From: Roseburia sp. | Lineage (GTDB): Bacteria > Bacillota > Clostridia > Lachnospirales > Lachnospiraceae | Reading direction: 5' to 3' | Length of the DNA stretch: 50,916 bases | NCBI GenBank assembly: GCA_023664725.1 | Contig: JAMPFA010000009.1 | Location: 1-50,916, forward strand | Part shown: one piece after another, positions 27,333 through 35,648 of the stretch | How positions within the stretch are numbered: position 1 is the stretch's first letter | Layout of the letters: the number at the start of each line of letters is the position of its first letter | The notes under the pieces: model-generated | What the model was told of the DNA's origin: nothing | Seen by the model: the letters and a program-made list of their open reading frames with translations, nothing else | Database searches by the model: none | Program-made: the position numbers and the translations under genes

Positions 27333-28337
27333 ATGGAATATGTAATGTATGAAGAGTTGAAAAAAGAATTTCAGCGTGTTCTTGTCAGCAGAGGGTTTAG
27401 TGAGAAAAATGCGTCAGACGCAGCAACAGTTTTCGCACAGAACAGTCTGGACGGTATTTACAGCCATGGGATTAACCGTTTTCCGAGGGTTGTAGAATAT
27501 CTGGATAAAGGAGAGATCGATCCCAATGTGGCTGCCACCTGCGAGTTGTCTATGGGAGCCATTGAGCGCTGGGACGGACACAGAGGTTTTGGCCCCTTAA
27601 ACGCAAAACAGGCTATGGACAGAGCATGTGAGCTGGCAAAAGAGTATGGGATCGGCATGGTGGCTCTTGGAAACAACAATCACTGGATGCGGGGCGGCAG
27701 TTACGGATGGCAGGCGGCCAACAATGGATGCATCGGCATCTGCTGGTCCAACACAATGCCCAATATGCCGGCCTGGGGCGGCAAGGATCGGAAAATCGGC
27801 AACAACCCCCTTATCTTTGCGGTTCCAAGGAGCAACGGCGAGCATGTGGTTGTGGACTGTGCGGTTTCCCAGTTTTCCTACGGCAAGATCGAGGAGGCGA
27901 GGCTTAAGGGACAGCAGTTACCGGTGCCGGGAGGCTACGACGAGGAGGGCAGTCTCACCACGGATCCGGCGGCCATTGAAAAGACCTGGAGGGTGCTCCC
28001 AATGGGGTACTGGAAGGGCAGCGGAATCTCAGTTTTGCTGGATTTGATAGCGACGGTTTTGACCAACGCAAACTCCGTGGCGAAAATCGGTACTTTTGGG
28101 GATGAAGTGGGGCTTTCACAGGTGATGATTGCCATTGACCCGGGGAAATTTAACGATGACGCCACCACGGATAAGATTGTAGATGAGCTGGTAGCGGATC
28201 TTCGCTCCTCCGAACCGGTGAAGGAGGGGGGCAGGATATTTTATCCCGGCGAGCGTGAGATGAACACCAGGCGGGAGAACAGTGAGAAGGGAATCCCTCT
28301 CATTGAGGAAGTCTGGGAGAAGGTAAAAGCATTTTAG
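27333..28337 (+). CDS. dlgD: 2,3-diketo-L-gulonate reductase-like enzyme (YiaK/DlgD)
   Basis: An NAD(P)H-dependent oxidoreductase of the Ldh2 malate/lactate dehydrogenase family. It resembles E. coli YiaK throughout: GIYSHGINRFPRVVEYLDKG with the catalytic His, IERWDGHRGFGPLNAKQAMD, NHWMRGGSYGWQAA, IGICWSNTMP, and PMGYWKGSGISVLLD. YiaK reduces 2,3-diketo-L-gulonate. The downstream YiaL-like and TRAP genes repeat the yiaKLMNO order, which strongly supports the assignment. The start is uncertain: 27333 is chosen as the first ATG with AGGGAAAGG upstream, while 27297 and 27345 are alternatives. Length (334 aa) equals the family norm. Confidence 0.9.
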   Translation: MEYVMYEELKKEFQRVLVSRGFSEKNASDAATVFAQNSLDGIYSHGINRFPRVVEYLDKGEIDPNVAATCELSMGAIERWDGHRGFGPLNAKQAMDRACELAKEYGIGMVALGNNNHWMRGGSYGWQAANNGCIGICWSNTMPNMPAWGGKDRKIGNNPLIFAVPRSNGEHVVVDCAVSQFSYGKIEEARLKGQQLPVPGGYDEEGSLTTDPAAIEKTWRVLPMGYWKGSGISVLLDLIATVLTNANSVAKIGTFGDEVGLSQVMIAIDPGKFNDDATTDKIVDELVADLRSSEPVKEGGRIFYPGEREMNTRRENSEKGIPLIEEVWEKVKAF

Positions 28338-28358
28338 TTCAGGGAAAAGGAGAATACT

Positions 28359-28823
28359 ATGATTTCATCATCTATTTATGCAAAAGATGATTTTGGGAAA
28401 TATCCAAAGGCTATTCAGACAGCCCTTGAGTACCTGAAATCCAATGATTTCACAAAGATGGAAACCGGAGTGTATGAAATCCAGGGCAAAGACATTTACG
28501 CCCAGGTGATGGATGCCCAGACAGGAGATGTCTCGGAAAAACGCCCGGAGGTACATGAAAAGTACATAGATGTACAGTTTTTGGCCAGCGGAAGAGAGAG
28601 GCTTGGCTTTACACCCGACACAGGAAAGTATGAAGTGGATGAGCGCTTTGACGAACGGGATCTGATTTTTTACAAGTCCGTGGAGAACGAAGGATTTATA
28701 GAAGCTGTTCCGGGATGCTTTAACATATTTTTCCCGGCGGATGTACACCGTCCGGCTGTGGCATCAGGCGAGCCTATGACGATCCGTAAAGTTGTGGTAA
28801 AAGTAAGCGTGGCACTCATATAA
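28359..28823 (+). CDS. yiaL: YhcH/YjgK/YiaL family protein
   Basis: A 154-residue cupin-like protein of the DUF386 family (YiaL, EbgC, YhcH). Conserved features are HEKYIDVQFLASGRERLGF and FFPADVHRPAVA, with His and Glu residues that bind metal in known structures. The family is thought to be a sugar isomerase, anomerase or lactone-processing enzyme, but its reaction in the yia pathway is not established. It starts 21 bases after dlgD with a good GGAGAA ribosome binding site, in the same position as yiaL in E. coli. Confidence 0.9.
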   Translation: MISSSIYAKDDFGKYPKAIQTALEYLKSNDFTKMETGVYEIQGKDIYAQVMDAQTGDVSEKRPEVHEKYIDVQFLASGRERLGFTPDTGKYEVDERFDERDLIFYKSVENEGFIEAVPGCFNIFFPADVHRPAVASGEPMTIRKVVVKVSVALI

Positions 28824-28919
28824 TTTATAACTGAATTTTACATTGCCAATAACCTTATGAAACGGGGCAGGCATGTGAAAGATAAAAATAGTCACTATAA
28901 ACGAGGGAGGACAAAGACT

Positions 28920-30032
28920 ATGAAAAGAAAATTTGCAATGGCATTAGCCGGAGTAATGGCAGTGGCATCACTGGCAGGATGCGGCGGAGGAGCAGCATCA
29001 ACAACAACAGATGCAGGAAGTGACGCAGCAGCGGACACCAAGACAGATGACGCAGGAGCAGCAGACAGCGCATCCACCGTGGATACTTCAGCAGCAGAGT
29101 TAAACCTGATCATCGCTTCCAACCAGACATCTCTGGAAAATCCGTATTCTTATGGTATGGATAAATTTAAAGAGGTTGTGGAGGAGAAGTCCGGCGGAAA
29201 GATCGCTGTTACGGTTCACAAGGGAACTTTAGGAGAGAATGAATCCGAGCTGATCGAGAAACTGGAAATGGGAGCAGCAAACCTTGTAGTTGCTTCACCA
29301 GGATTTATGACATCCATCGGTGTTCCTGAGATTGATATTTTCTCTCTGGAGTACTTATTTGACAGCTTTGATCACTGGGAGAAATGCCTTGACGGCGATT
29401 TCGGAAACAAGATGAAAGAAATTGTTACGGAAAAGACAGGTAACAACTTCCGTATCATGGGATACTGGTCATCTTCTGTACGTGACGTATATGGCAAGAA
29501 AGCCATTACGAAACCGGAAGACTTAAAGGGAATGACCATCCGTACCCAGTCATCTCAGGTTCAGCAGGACTTCTTTGCAGCATGCGGCGCAATTCCTACC
29601 AATGTGGCATGGGGTGAGCTCTATCAGGCATTGCAGCAGGGTGTTGTGGATTCTGCAGAAAATGACTATACCAACTTTATGTTAAAAGAGCATCACAAGA
29701 CAGACAACGGTAAATTCGTATCTGAGACACATCACGATTACACCACACGTCTGTTACTGATGAACGGTTCTTTCTATGACGGACTGACTGACGAGCAGAA
29801 GGGCTGGATCGATGAGGCTTGTGTTGCAGCTACAGCAGAAGAGCGCGCAGTTACCTACAAGATGTTTGAGGAATCCAAACAGCAGGTTATCGCTGACGGC
29901 GCAACTGTAACAGAGAATGCAGATATCGATATCGATGCATTCAAAGCACTTGCAACTCCAATCCAGGATAAATTTGCAGAAGAAAACAACATGGCAGCAG
30001 AGTTAGAGATGATCCGTTCTGCAGCAAATTAA
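28920..30032 (+). CDS. TRAP transporter solute-binding lipoprotein (DctP/YiaO type)
   Basis: A 370-residue extracytoplasmic receptor for a TRAP carrier. The signal peptide ends at the lipobox SLAGC, so it should be lipid-anchored, as usual in Gram-positives. An Ala/Asp/Thr-rich linker precedes the DctP domain, in which LKGMTIRTQSSQVQQDFF holds the Arg that normally binds the substrate carboxylate and TNVAWGELYQALQQGVVD is the family signature. A carboxylated substrate is therefore likely. The start at 28920 has GGGAGG upstream; an in-frame ATG at 28857 lacks one. A hairpin separates it from dctQ. Confidence 0.93.
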   Translation: MKRKFAMALAGVMAVASLAGCGGGAASTTTDAGSDAAADTKTDDAGAADSASTVDTSAAELNLIIASNQTSLENPYSYGMDKFKEVVEEKSGGKIAVTVHKGTLGENESELIEKLEMGAANLVVASPGFMTSIGVPEIDIFSLEYLFDSFDHWEKCLDGDFGNKMKEIVTEKTGNNFRIMGYWSSSVRDVYGKKAITKPEDLKGMTIRTQSSQVQQDFFAACGAIPTNVAWGELYQALQQGVVDSAENDYTNFMLKEHHKTDNGKFVSETHHDYTTRLLLMNGSFYDGLTDEQKGWIDEACVAATAEERAVTYKMFEESKQQVIADGATVTENADIDIDAFKALATPIQDKFAEENNMAAELEMIRSAAN

Positions 30033-30056
30033 TCTTAATGTTTAAGCTTAAATGAG

Positions 30057-30088
30057 ACAGTCACCTGGGAGACTGGGTGGCTGTTTTT
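30057..30088 (+). terminator. Intra-operon hairpin (partial terminator) between dctP and dctQ
   Basis: ACAGTCACC (30057-30065) pairs with GGTGGCTGT (30077-30085 region, one wobble) and is followed by a T run. It lies 24 bases before dctQ, so it should let some polymerases through and leave more mRNA for the binding protein than for the membrane subunits. Confidence 0.7.
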
Positions 30089-30111
30089 ATCTTGAAGAAA
30101 GGAGAAAAACT

Positions 30112-30597
30112 ATGAAGAAAGCAGTTGAAATGCTTCAGAAAATCCAGATTGCCGTAGGCGGCGGATTTCTGTTGATCTTCCTTGTAACAGTTGTTTATCA
30201 AATGTTTTCTCGTTATGTAGGTATCGTAGCTACCTGGACAGAAGATGTATCTATGTACTCTTTTATCTGGGCGGTATTTATGGGAGCAGGTGCCATGGTG
30301 TATGAGAAACGCCACTTTGCATTTACTTCTGTCAGTGATATGTTGAAAAATCCAAAGGCAAAGAGCGTGGTTGCATTGATTATCTCTATTATCATGCTGA
30401 TTTTTTCTGTGCTGATGGCTTACTACGGTGTTTTGGTTGCAAAACAGTTCTGGAATTACACCTGGGTAAATATTCCCTCGATGAAGAGAGGACCCACCTG
30501 GCTCTGTCTTCCAATCTGCGGTGTGACTTCCGCCATTTATCTGGTGACACAGATTATCGAAGAGATTGGCAACATTACGAAAGGGGGAAATGATTAA
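30112..30597 (+). CDS. TRAP transporter small membrane subunit (DctQ/YiaM type)
   Basis: A 161-residue protein with four membrane segments, as usual for DctQ. The family mark is TWTEDVSMYSFIWAVFMGAGAM (conserved in DctQ as W.EE..r..f.w..flGa) around residues 42-63. It pairs with the large DctM subunit to form the Na+-driven carrier. ATG 30112 with GAAAGGAG upstream is preferred to an in-frame start at 30052, which would lie inside the hairpin. Its stop TAA shares a base with the ATG of dctM (TAATG). Confidence 0.92.
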   Translation: MKKAVEMLQKIQIAVGGGFLLIFLVTVVYQMFSRYVGIVATWTEDVSMYSFIWAVFMGAGAMVYEKRHFAFTSVSDMLKNPKAKSVVALIISIIMLIFSVLMAYYGVLVAKQFWNYTWVNIPSMKRGPTWLCLPICGVTSAIYLVTQIIEEIGNITKGGND

Positions 30598-31883
30598 TGG
30601 GTGCATTGCTTGTTATTTTATTTGTGGTAATGGTAGCAATCGGCGTGCCGATTTCTTTTGCGCTGGGCGTTGTATCTTTTACAGGTATCTTTGCCATCCC
30701 TGCCATTCCAAACACGGTTGTGTTTACAAAGATGTTTAACGGCTTAAACAGTTTTACCCTGCTGGCTGTCCCCTTGTTTATCCTTGCGGCAAACCTGATG
30801 AATGAGGGTGAGATTACAGAAAAGCTGATTAGCTGCTGTAATGCCCTGGTGGGACGTTTCCGTGGGGGCTTGGCTTACGCAAACGTGCTGGTGTCCATGG
30901 TGTTTGCCGGAATTTCCGGTTCCTCACAGGCGGATACCGCAGGCGTGGGTAAAATTTTGATTCCCGCAATGGAGAAGGACGGGTACGACAAGGGAACCTC
31001 TGTAGGTGTCACGGCGGCATCCTCTACCCTGGGTTCCATTATCCCACCCAGTATCACCATGGTGGTATACGCCGGTATTGCAAATGTCAGCACCGGAGCC
31101 TTGTTTATGAGCGGCATGATTCCGGGAATTTTGCTTGGCCTTGCCATGATGGCTGTGATTAAGATGAACTCCGTGAAGAAGAATTTCCCCAAGGGGGAGG
31201 CTGTCGCATTGAAAGATGTGGCACGTCAGGTAGGCCAGTCCCTTCCGGCGCTTTTGACACCAATTATCTTAATCGGCGGTATCGTCAGCGGATTTTTCAC
31301 TCCTACGGAGTCAGCGGCTGTGGCATGTATCTATGCTTTGCTTGTAGGTATCTTTTTCTACCGCACCATCAAGGTGAAAAACCTGCCAAGAATCCTGATT
31401 GAGACCATGAAACTTTCCTCTCTGTCCCTGTTTGCACTGGCTACTGCAAATGCGTTGGGCGAGCTTTTAAGCTACTACCAGTTGAACGTGTTTGTACAGC
31501 AGTTCTTTACCAATATGGCAGGCGGAAGATTAGTATTCCTTTTGGTTGTAGTAGTATTCTTTATGTTTGTTGGTACATTTATGGATGCGGTTCCGGCAAT
31601 GATCCTGTTTGTGCCCATCATTCTGCCAAGTGCTACTGCTCTTGGAATCAGTCCGGTTATCCTTGGACTGATCATTATCGTTACATTGGCTCTGGGTCTG
31701 GTAACGCCGCCTTACGGGCTTTGTCTGTTGATCGCTTCGTCTATCAGCGGAATTACCATTGAGGACGCATTTAAGGGAGCGCTTCCCTATTTCCTGTCAT
31801 CTTTGGTAGTATTGTTGCTTTTGGTACTGTTCCCGGATCTGTGGCTGGCAATTCCGTCTACGTTGTTCCCGGCAGTGTTCTAA
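30597..31883 (+). CDS. TRAP transporter large permease subunit (DctM/YiaN type)
   Basis: A 428-residue membrane protein with about 12-14 hydrophobic segments. DctM marks include VGVPISFALG-like AIGVPISFALGVVSFTG, VFAGISGSSQADTAGVGKI, SSTLGSIIPPSITMVVYAG and FFTPTESAAVACIYAL, which cover the two Na+-site hairpins. Together with the upstream DctQ and DctP it forms a binding-protein-dependent, sodium-coupled importer, in the yiaKLMNO context probably for 2,3-diketo-L-gulonate. Translation is coupled to dctQ by a one-base overlap. A strong terminator ends the operon. Confidence 0.95.
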   Translation: MGALLVILFVVMVAIGVPISFALGVVSFTGIFAIPAIPNTVVFTKMFNGLNSFTLLAVPLFILAANLMNEGEITEKLISCCNALVGRFRGGLAYANVLVSMVFAGISGSSQADTAGVGKILIPAMEKDGYDKGTSVGVTAASSTLGSIIPPSITMVVYAGIANVSTGALFMSGMIPGILLGLAMMAVIKMNSVKKNFPKGEAVALKDVARQVGQSLPALLTPIILIGGIVSGFFTPTESAAVACIYALLVGIFFYRTIKVKNLPRILIETMKLSSLSLFALATANALGELLSYYQLNVFVQQFFTNMAGGRLVFLLVVVVFFMFVGTFMDAVPAMILFVPIILPSATALGISPVILGLIIIVTLALGLVTPPYGLCLLIASSISGITIEDAFKGALPYFLSSLVVLLLLVLFPDLWLAIPSTLFPAVF

Positions 31884-31958
31884 TGGCAGTATTGGAGTAA
31901 TATTTTTTAGGAGAAGAGTTTTTACCGTATAAAATAGGGGTATTTTGTACGTGATTAG

Positions 31959-31997
31959 CCAGGTAGGACGGTGAAGAGCTGTCCTGCCTGGTTTTTT
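31959..31997 (+). terminator. Rho-independent terminator of the TRAP operon
   Basis: CCAGGTAGGAC pairs with GTCCTGCCTGG (one wobble) around a 10-base loop, followed by six T. Confidence 0.93.
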
Positions 31998-32046
31998 GTT
32001 TGAAATCATATATACTAAAATAATGAATAAATTTAACAAAAAAGTA

Positions 32047-32075
32047 TTGTCAAACATGAATGAAATATGTATAAT
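32047..32075 (+). promoter_or_regulatory. Promoter of the Pycsar-like locus
   Basis: TTGTCA (32047-32052) and TATAAT (32070-32075) with a 17-base spacer, about 40 bases before the first small frame at 32114. It lies just after the terminator of the TRAP operon, so the island has its own transcription unit. Confidence 0.75.
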
Positions 32076-32113
32076 AAAGCATAATATATAAAACAAATGA
32101 GAGGGGTGTGGAT

Positions 32114-32278
32114 ATGGATTATAAGTTAAGGAAAAAGATAAACAGTTTAGCAGAAGATATTCTGGAAATTTATGAAATATCAACACCTATCACTGATATG
32201 GATAATGTAGTAAGCACATTAGGCGGTAGACTGCAGGCTTCATTTAGGGGAAAATGGTTAGGGTATCTGGAATGGTAA
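32114..32278 (+). pseudogene. Stub resembling the N-terminus of an ImmA/IrrE metallopeptidase
   Basis: ATG 32114 follows GAGGGGTG and opens a 54-residue frame. Residues 1-42 resemble the N-terminus of ImmA/IrrE proteins: a first helix, then DILEIYEIST, P, DMDNVVSTLGGRL. After LGGRLQ the similarity stops and the frame ends in ten unrelated residues that overlap the start of the cyclase gene. The zinc-binding HExxH domain is absent. The simplest reading is an internal deletion that removed most of the peptidase gene and fused its front to the cyclase leader. An intact small protein is possible; the family call is tentative. Confidence 0.45.
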
Positions 32279-33633
32279 AGAGTATTGATTTATCAAAATA
32301 TAAAGAAATTACCGGAAAAAATTTAGAGCAGGAGATATTGTCGGAAGTTTCAGCAAAACTGGAAACTCAGGACAGTGTTCTCCTGTTTTTTTCATACGAT
32401 ATTGTAAATTCATCTTTATATAAAACAATAAATTATTATGGATGGTCTATGGTGATAGATCATGTACTTTCAAAATTGCGGGAATACGTGAAAGCTCAAA
32501 TTAACCGTGCAGAAGTCTGGAGAGTGCTTGGTGATGAGATAATTTTTATTGTAGAGATATGCGATATAGAATCTGTGTATGAATATGTGGAGGATATATA
32601 TGAGATTTTAAATTATTTTTGTCAAAGTCTGGAAACAGGTTATTCTTTTGATGAAATAGAAGGATTTTCTGAGACAGTGATAGATTTGATGAAGCGGCAA
32701 GGTGTTATTTCATTACAGGCATGTGCATGGATTGCGGCGGTAACGGATAAGAATAATATAAAGGAAAGACGTAGAACACAGTATGTTGAAAACATTTTTG
32801 AGGTGATAGAAGAAAGTAAAAATAACAGATTTTATGAATTTATAGGTATGGATATTGATGCGGGTTTCCGTTTGTCGAAAAATACAAGGGAGAGAAGGCT
32901 TGCAGTAAGTTTTGAATTGGCTTATATATTGGCAAAACAAGATGAATTTAAAATGCGTCTATATTATCACAGATAAAAAACTGAAAGGTGTTTGGGGTGA
33001 CTCTCCATATCCCATCATTTGGTATTATAATAAATCAAAACATAGTAATAGGGAATTAAAAGAGGATATTCCTTATGATGTTAGTGTGCAAGATGAAATA
33101 TACGGAGAGCTTTTTGGAGAAAAAGTATTTGCGGAAAAGATGTATGATGTCCAAAAGAGAGCACTGGAAAAGGTATGTGCTGATAAAAAGTTAAATTACA
33201 AAATAGATATGATAGAAAAACTTATTATGGAAAGAAACACCCATAAGCAGTTTATCAATAATACAAAATTAGAACTTCATTGTGTGGCTGTGCGAAGGCC
33301 AGTGCCAATGCCGAATTGTCCAGGACAATAGAAGAGGAATATGCCAGAGATTTCGCAATTGATATACGTTTGGAAATGGACAAGATGAGAAAAGATGTGC
33401 AGCCCAAGCCATTAGCTGTTTATCAGATAGAGAAAAATAATGAATTGCATAAAGGGATTATTTTTCTGGCTCAGATTGTATCCGGAGATGTTGTGTTAAA
33501 TAGGAAAAAACATTTTGATTACCGTATGATAAGCGAAAATGAAATTGAAATATTTAAAGATGAAGAGTGTGTTTCTGATTTCAAACAGACCTTAAAGATG
33601 GCATTTGAAATAATAAAGGAGAGGAAGAAGTAA
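32272..33633 (+). pseudogene. Class III nucleotide cyclase-like protein (PycC-like), split by two frameshifts
   Basis: Three overlapping frames (32254-32976, 32912-33331, 33280-33633) join into one ~452-residue protein if one base is removed in the AAAA run at 32950-32953 and two in the TGTGTGG run at 33281-33287; together these restore the original frame. The N-terminal part has the cyclase metal-site motifs FFSYDIVNSS and VWRVLGDEIIF, then a DIDAGFRLS helix in the position of the class III N/R catalytic helix. The C-terminal ~200 residues (HCGCAKAS, KGIIFLAQIVSGD) I cannot assign firmly; a NUDIX-like fold is conceivable. In Pycsar, PycC makes cCMP or cUMP on phage infection. The partner at 33634 supports this role. 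Confidence 0.72.
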
Positions 33634-34146
33634 GTGCAGGAGCAAAGAGATTTTTTGAATAAAAGTTTGGATAGTATGAATTATTGGCTTCAATTTGCAG
33701 AGACAAAAAATGCGGCAATGATAGCTTTTGTTGTGGCAATGTTGGCAGTTATCTATGGAGGCGAGGTGATAAATCATCTTGTTCTGAAAATAGTAATTAC
33801 AATTATCTATGTGATTTCTTTATTGCTTTCGGTGATATCTTTTTATCCCAAATATAAGAAAGATGTCTGGGCTTGTGACGGTACATATGAAGTAAATGAT
33901 AATCTTCTGTTTTGGAAGGATATTTCAAAATATTCGGTTAATGATTACTTGAAAGCTGTAAGTGGAAAATTATTTCAAGATGAAAATGAGAGATTTGACT
34001 TGTTCCAACGCATGTATGCAGAAGAGATGATTACCAACGCAAGGATAGCCAAGGCAAAGTATTTGCTATTTGAAGCGGCTACTAAATTTGTTGCCCTTGC
34101 AACAGTTTTATTGCCAGTATTTATCGTTATAGCAGAATATGTATAG
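33634..34146 (+). CDS. Pycsar effector-like membrane protein (PycTM, DUF5706 type)
   Basis: A 170-residue membrane protein. Residues 17-30 (NYWLQFAETKNAAM) match the conserved amphipathic helix of PycTM-type effectors. Membrane helices follow at about 27-43, 49-71 and 151-169. The middle has LLFWKDISKYSVNDYLKAV and the helix AEEMITNARIAKAKYLLFEAA, both family hallmarks. In characterised Pycsar systems the TM effector binds a cyclic pyrimidine mononucleotide and disrupts the membrane. GTG 33634 directly follows the cyclase stop, so translation is coupled. The frame is intact and the region is clearly AT-rich compared with its neighbours, suggesting transfer. Confidence 0.8.
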   Translation: MQEQRDFLNKSLDSMNYWLQFAETKNAAMIAFVVAMLAVIYGGEVINHLVLKIVITIIYVISLLLSVISFYPKYKKDVWACDGTYEVNDNLLFWKDISKYSVNDYLKAVSGKLFQDENERFDLFQRMYAEEMITNARIAKAKYLLFEAATKFVALATVLLPVFIVIAEYV

Positions 34147-34194
34147 TTATCTTAGCAGAGAATACAATTTTGATTAAGAGGATGTTTGGTAGGT

Positions 34195-35526
34195 ATGAGA
34201 GAGAAACAAAGCCTGACAGAGGGAAGTGTGGGGAGAAATCTTTTGTGGTTTGCCCTTCCTTATCTCCTGTCTTGTTTTATGCAGACATTTTATGGTATGG
34301 CAGATCTGTTTGTGGTGGGACTTTACAATGATTCTACAACCACTACGGCAGTATCCATCGGAAGCCAGGTCATCCACATGCTTACGGTGGTCATTGCAGG
34401 GTTTGCCATGGGCGCTACGGTGCAGATTGGACGAAACGTGGGGGCAGGAGATAAAAAGGCGGCCGCCCGGGTGGTTGGAAACGGGATCCTGCTGTTTGCA
34501 GGTTTTTCAGTGGCGCTTACAGTGGTTCTCGTGGCACTGACAGAGCCGATTACACAGATTATGATGACGCCAAAGGAGGCGGCAGAGGAGACGGCAGCTT
34601 ATCTTAGGATCTGTTTCGGGGGAATTCCTTTTATCACTGCCTACAATGTGATCAGCAGTATTTTCAGAGGTGCGGGGGATAGCAAACGCCCGATGTACTT
34701 TGTGGGAATTGCCTGTGGGGTAAATGTCCTTCTGGATTTTCTGTTTATCGGCAGTTTTCATTTAGGGGCAACGGGAGCGGCTCTTGGAACGATCTGTGGA
34801 CAGGCAGTGAGCGTGATTGTGGCTCTCAGTGTTATGAGAAAATGTGAATTTGGATTTCAGGTGACAAAAGAGGATATTCTTTTTCAGAGAAAGACAGTTT
34901 TTGATATTTTGAAGGTGGGAACGCCTATTGCCTTGCAGGACGGGCTGATCCAGGTGGCATTTATCGTGATTACGGTGATTGCCAACAGCAGGGGATTGAT
35001 TGTCTCTGCAAGTGTTGGAATTGTGGAAAAGATTATCAGCTTTATGTTTTTGGTTCCCTCAGCGTTCCTCTCTGCTATTTCCGCCATTACGGCTCAAAAT
35101 ATGGGGGCAGGGAAACCGAAACGGGCAAGGAAGACTTTAAAGTACGGGCTTTTGGTCACAATGGCATGGGGACTTTTCTGTAGTATTTACAGTCAGTTTC
35201 TGCCTCAGACTTTGGTTGGGTTTTTCACCAGAGATGCCATGGTGCTTGCGGCGGGGTGCCAGTATCTGCGGTCTTATTCCATGGATTGTTTTTTTGCGGG
35301 AATCCATTTTTGTTTCAGTGGATATTTTTGTGGAGATCAGAAGTCGGGGATTTCCTTTTTGCATAATATCGCTTCTATTCTGCTGATGCGGGTGCCGGGG
35401 GCGTATTTTGCCAGCGTGTATTTTCCTGATAGTCTGTATCCCATGGGGCTGGCGGCTCCGGCGGGGTCGCTGTTGTCTTCGGTGATCTGTGTGGGATTTT
35501 ATTTGTATTATCGGAGGAGGGAGTGA
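34195..35526 (+). CDS. MATE family efflux transporter
   Basis: A 443-residue membrane protein with about 12 helices and the MATE two-fold pattern: LTEGSVGRNLLWFALPYLLS at the start, FRGAGDSKRPMYFVG, and VEKIISFMFLVPSAF in the second half. MATE proteins export cationic drugs, dyes or toxins with Na+ or H+ antiport; the substrate cannot be read from sequence. ATG 34195 is chosen since homologues start near MREKQSLTEGS; a TTG at 34186 is an alternative. Base composition returns to that of the core genome here, so the AT-rich island ends before this gene. Confidence 0.94.
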   Translation: MREKQSLTEGSVGRNLLWFALPYLLSCFMQTFYGMADLFVVGLYNDSTTTTAVSIGSQVIHMLTVVIAGFAMGATVQIGRNVGAGDKKAAARVVGNGILLFAGFSVALTVVLVALTEPITQIMMTPKEAAEETAAYLRICFGGIPFITAYNVISSIFRGAGDSKRPMYFVGIACGVNVLLDFLFIGSFHLGATGAALGTICGQAVSVIVALSVMRKCEFGFQVTKEDILFQRKTVFDILKVGTPIALQDGLIQVAFIVITVIANSRGLIVSASVGIVEKIISFMFLVPSAFLSAISAITAQNMGAGKPKRARKTLKYGLLVTMAWGLFCSIYSQFLPQTLVGFFTRDAMVLAAGCQYLRSYSMDCFFAGIHFCFSGYFCGDQKSGISFLHNIASILLMRVPGAYFASVYFPDSLYPMGLAAPAGSLLSSVICVGFYLYYRRRE

Positions 35527-35648
35527 GCTTAATATATAAAAACAGCCGAGAGGTATTCATATGGATCAGTTGCAGAATATTTATGTTTCTTTTTAAAGTA
35601 TTTTGCTGTATGATAATAGAAGAGTAATTTATCACAGGAGGTATAATA

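Noticed and set aside
32940..32956. Programmed ribosomal frameshifting at TTTAAAA
   Set aside because: The heptamer is not in the phase required for -1 slippage, the needed shift is +1, and a second shift would be needed at 33281; slippage mutation or error is simpler.
32912..33331. A separate gene in the middle frame of the cyclase region
   Set aside because: Its first residues are out-of-frame cyclase sequence and its last residues stop making sense exactly where the third frame starts; one protein with two small insertions explains all three frames.
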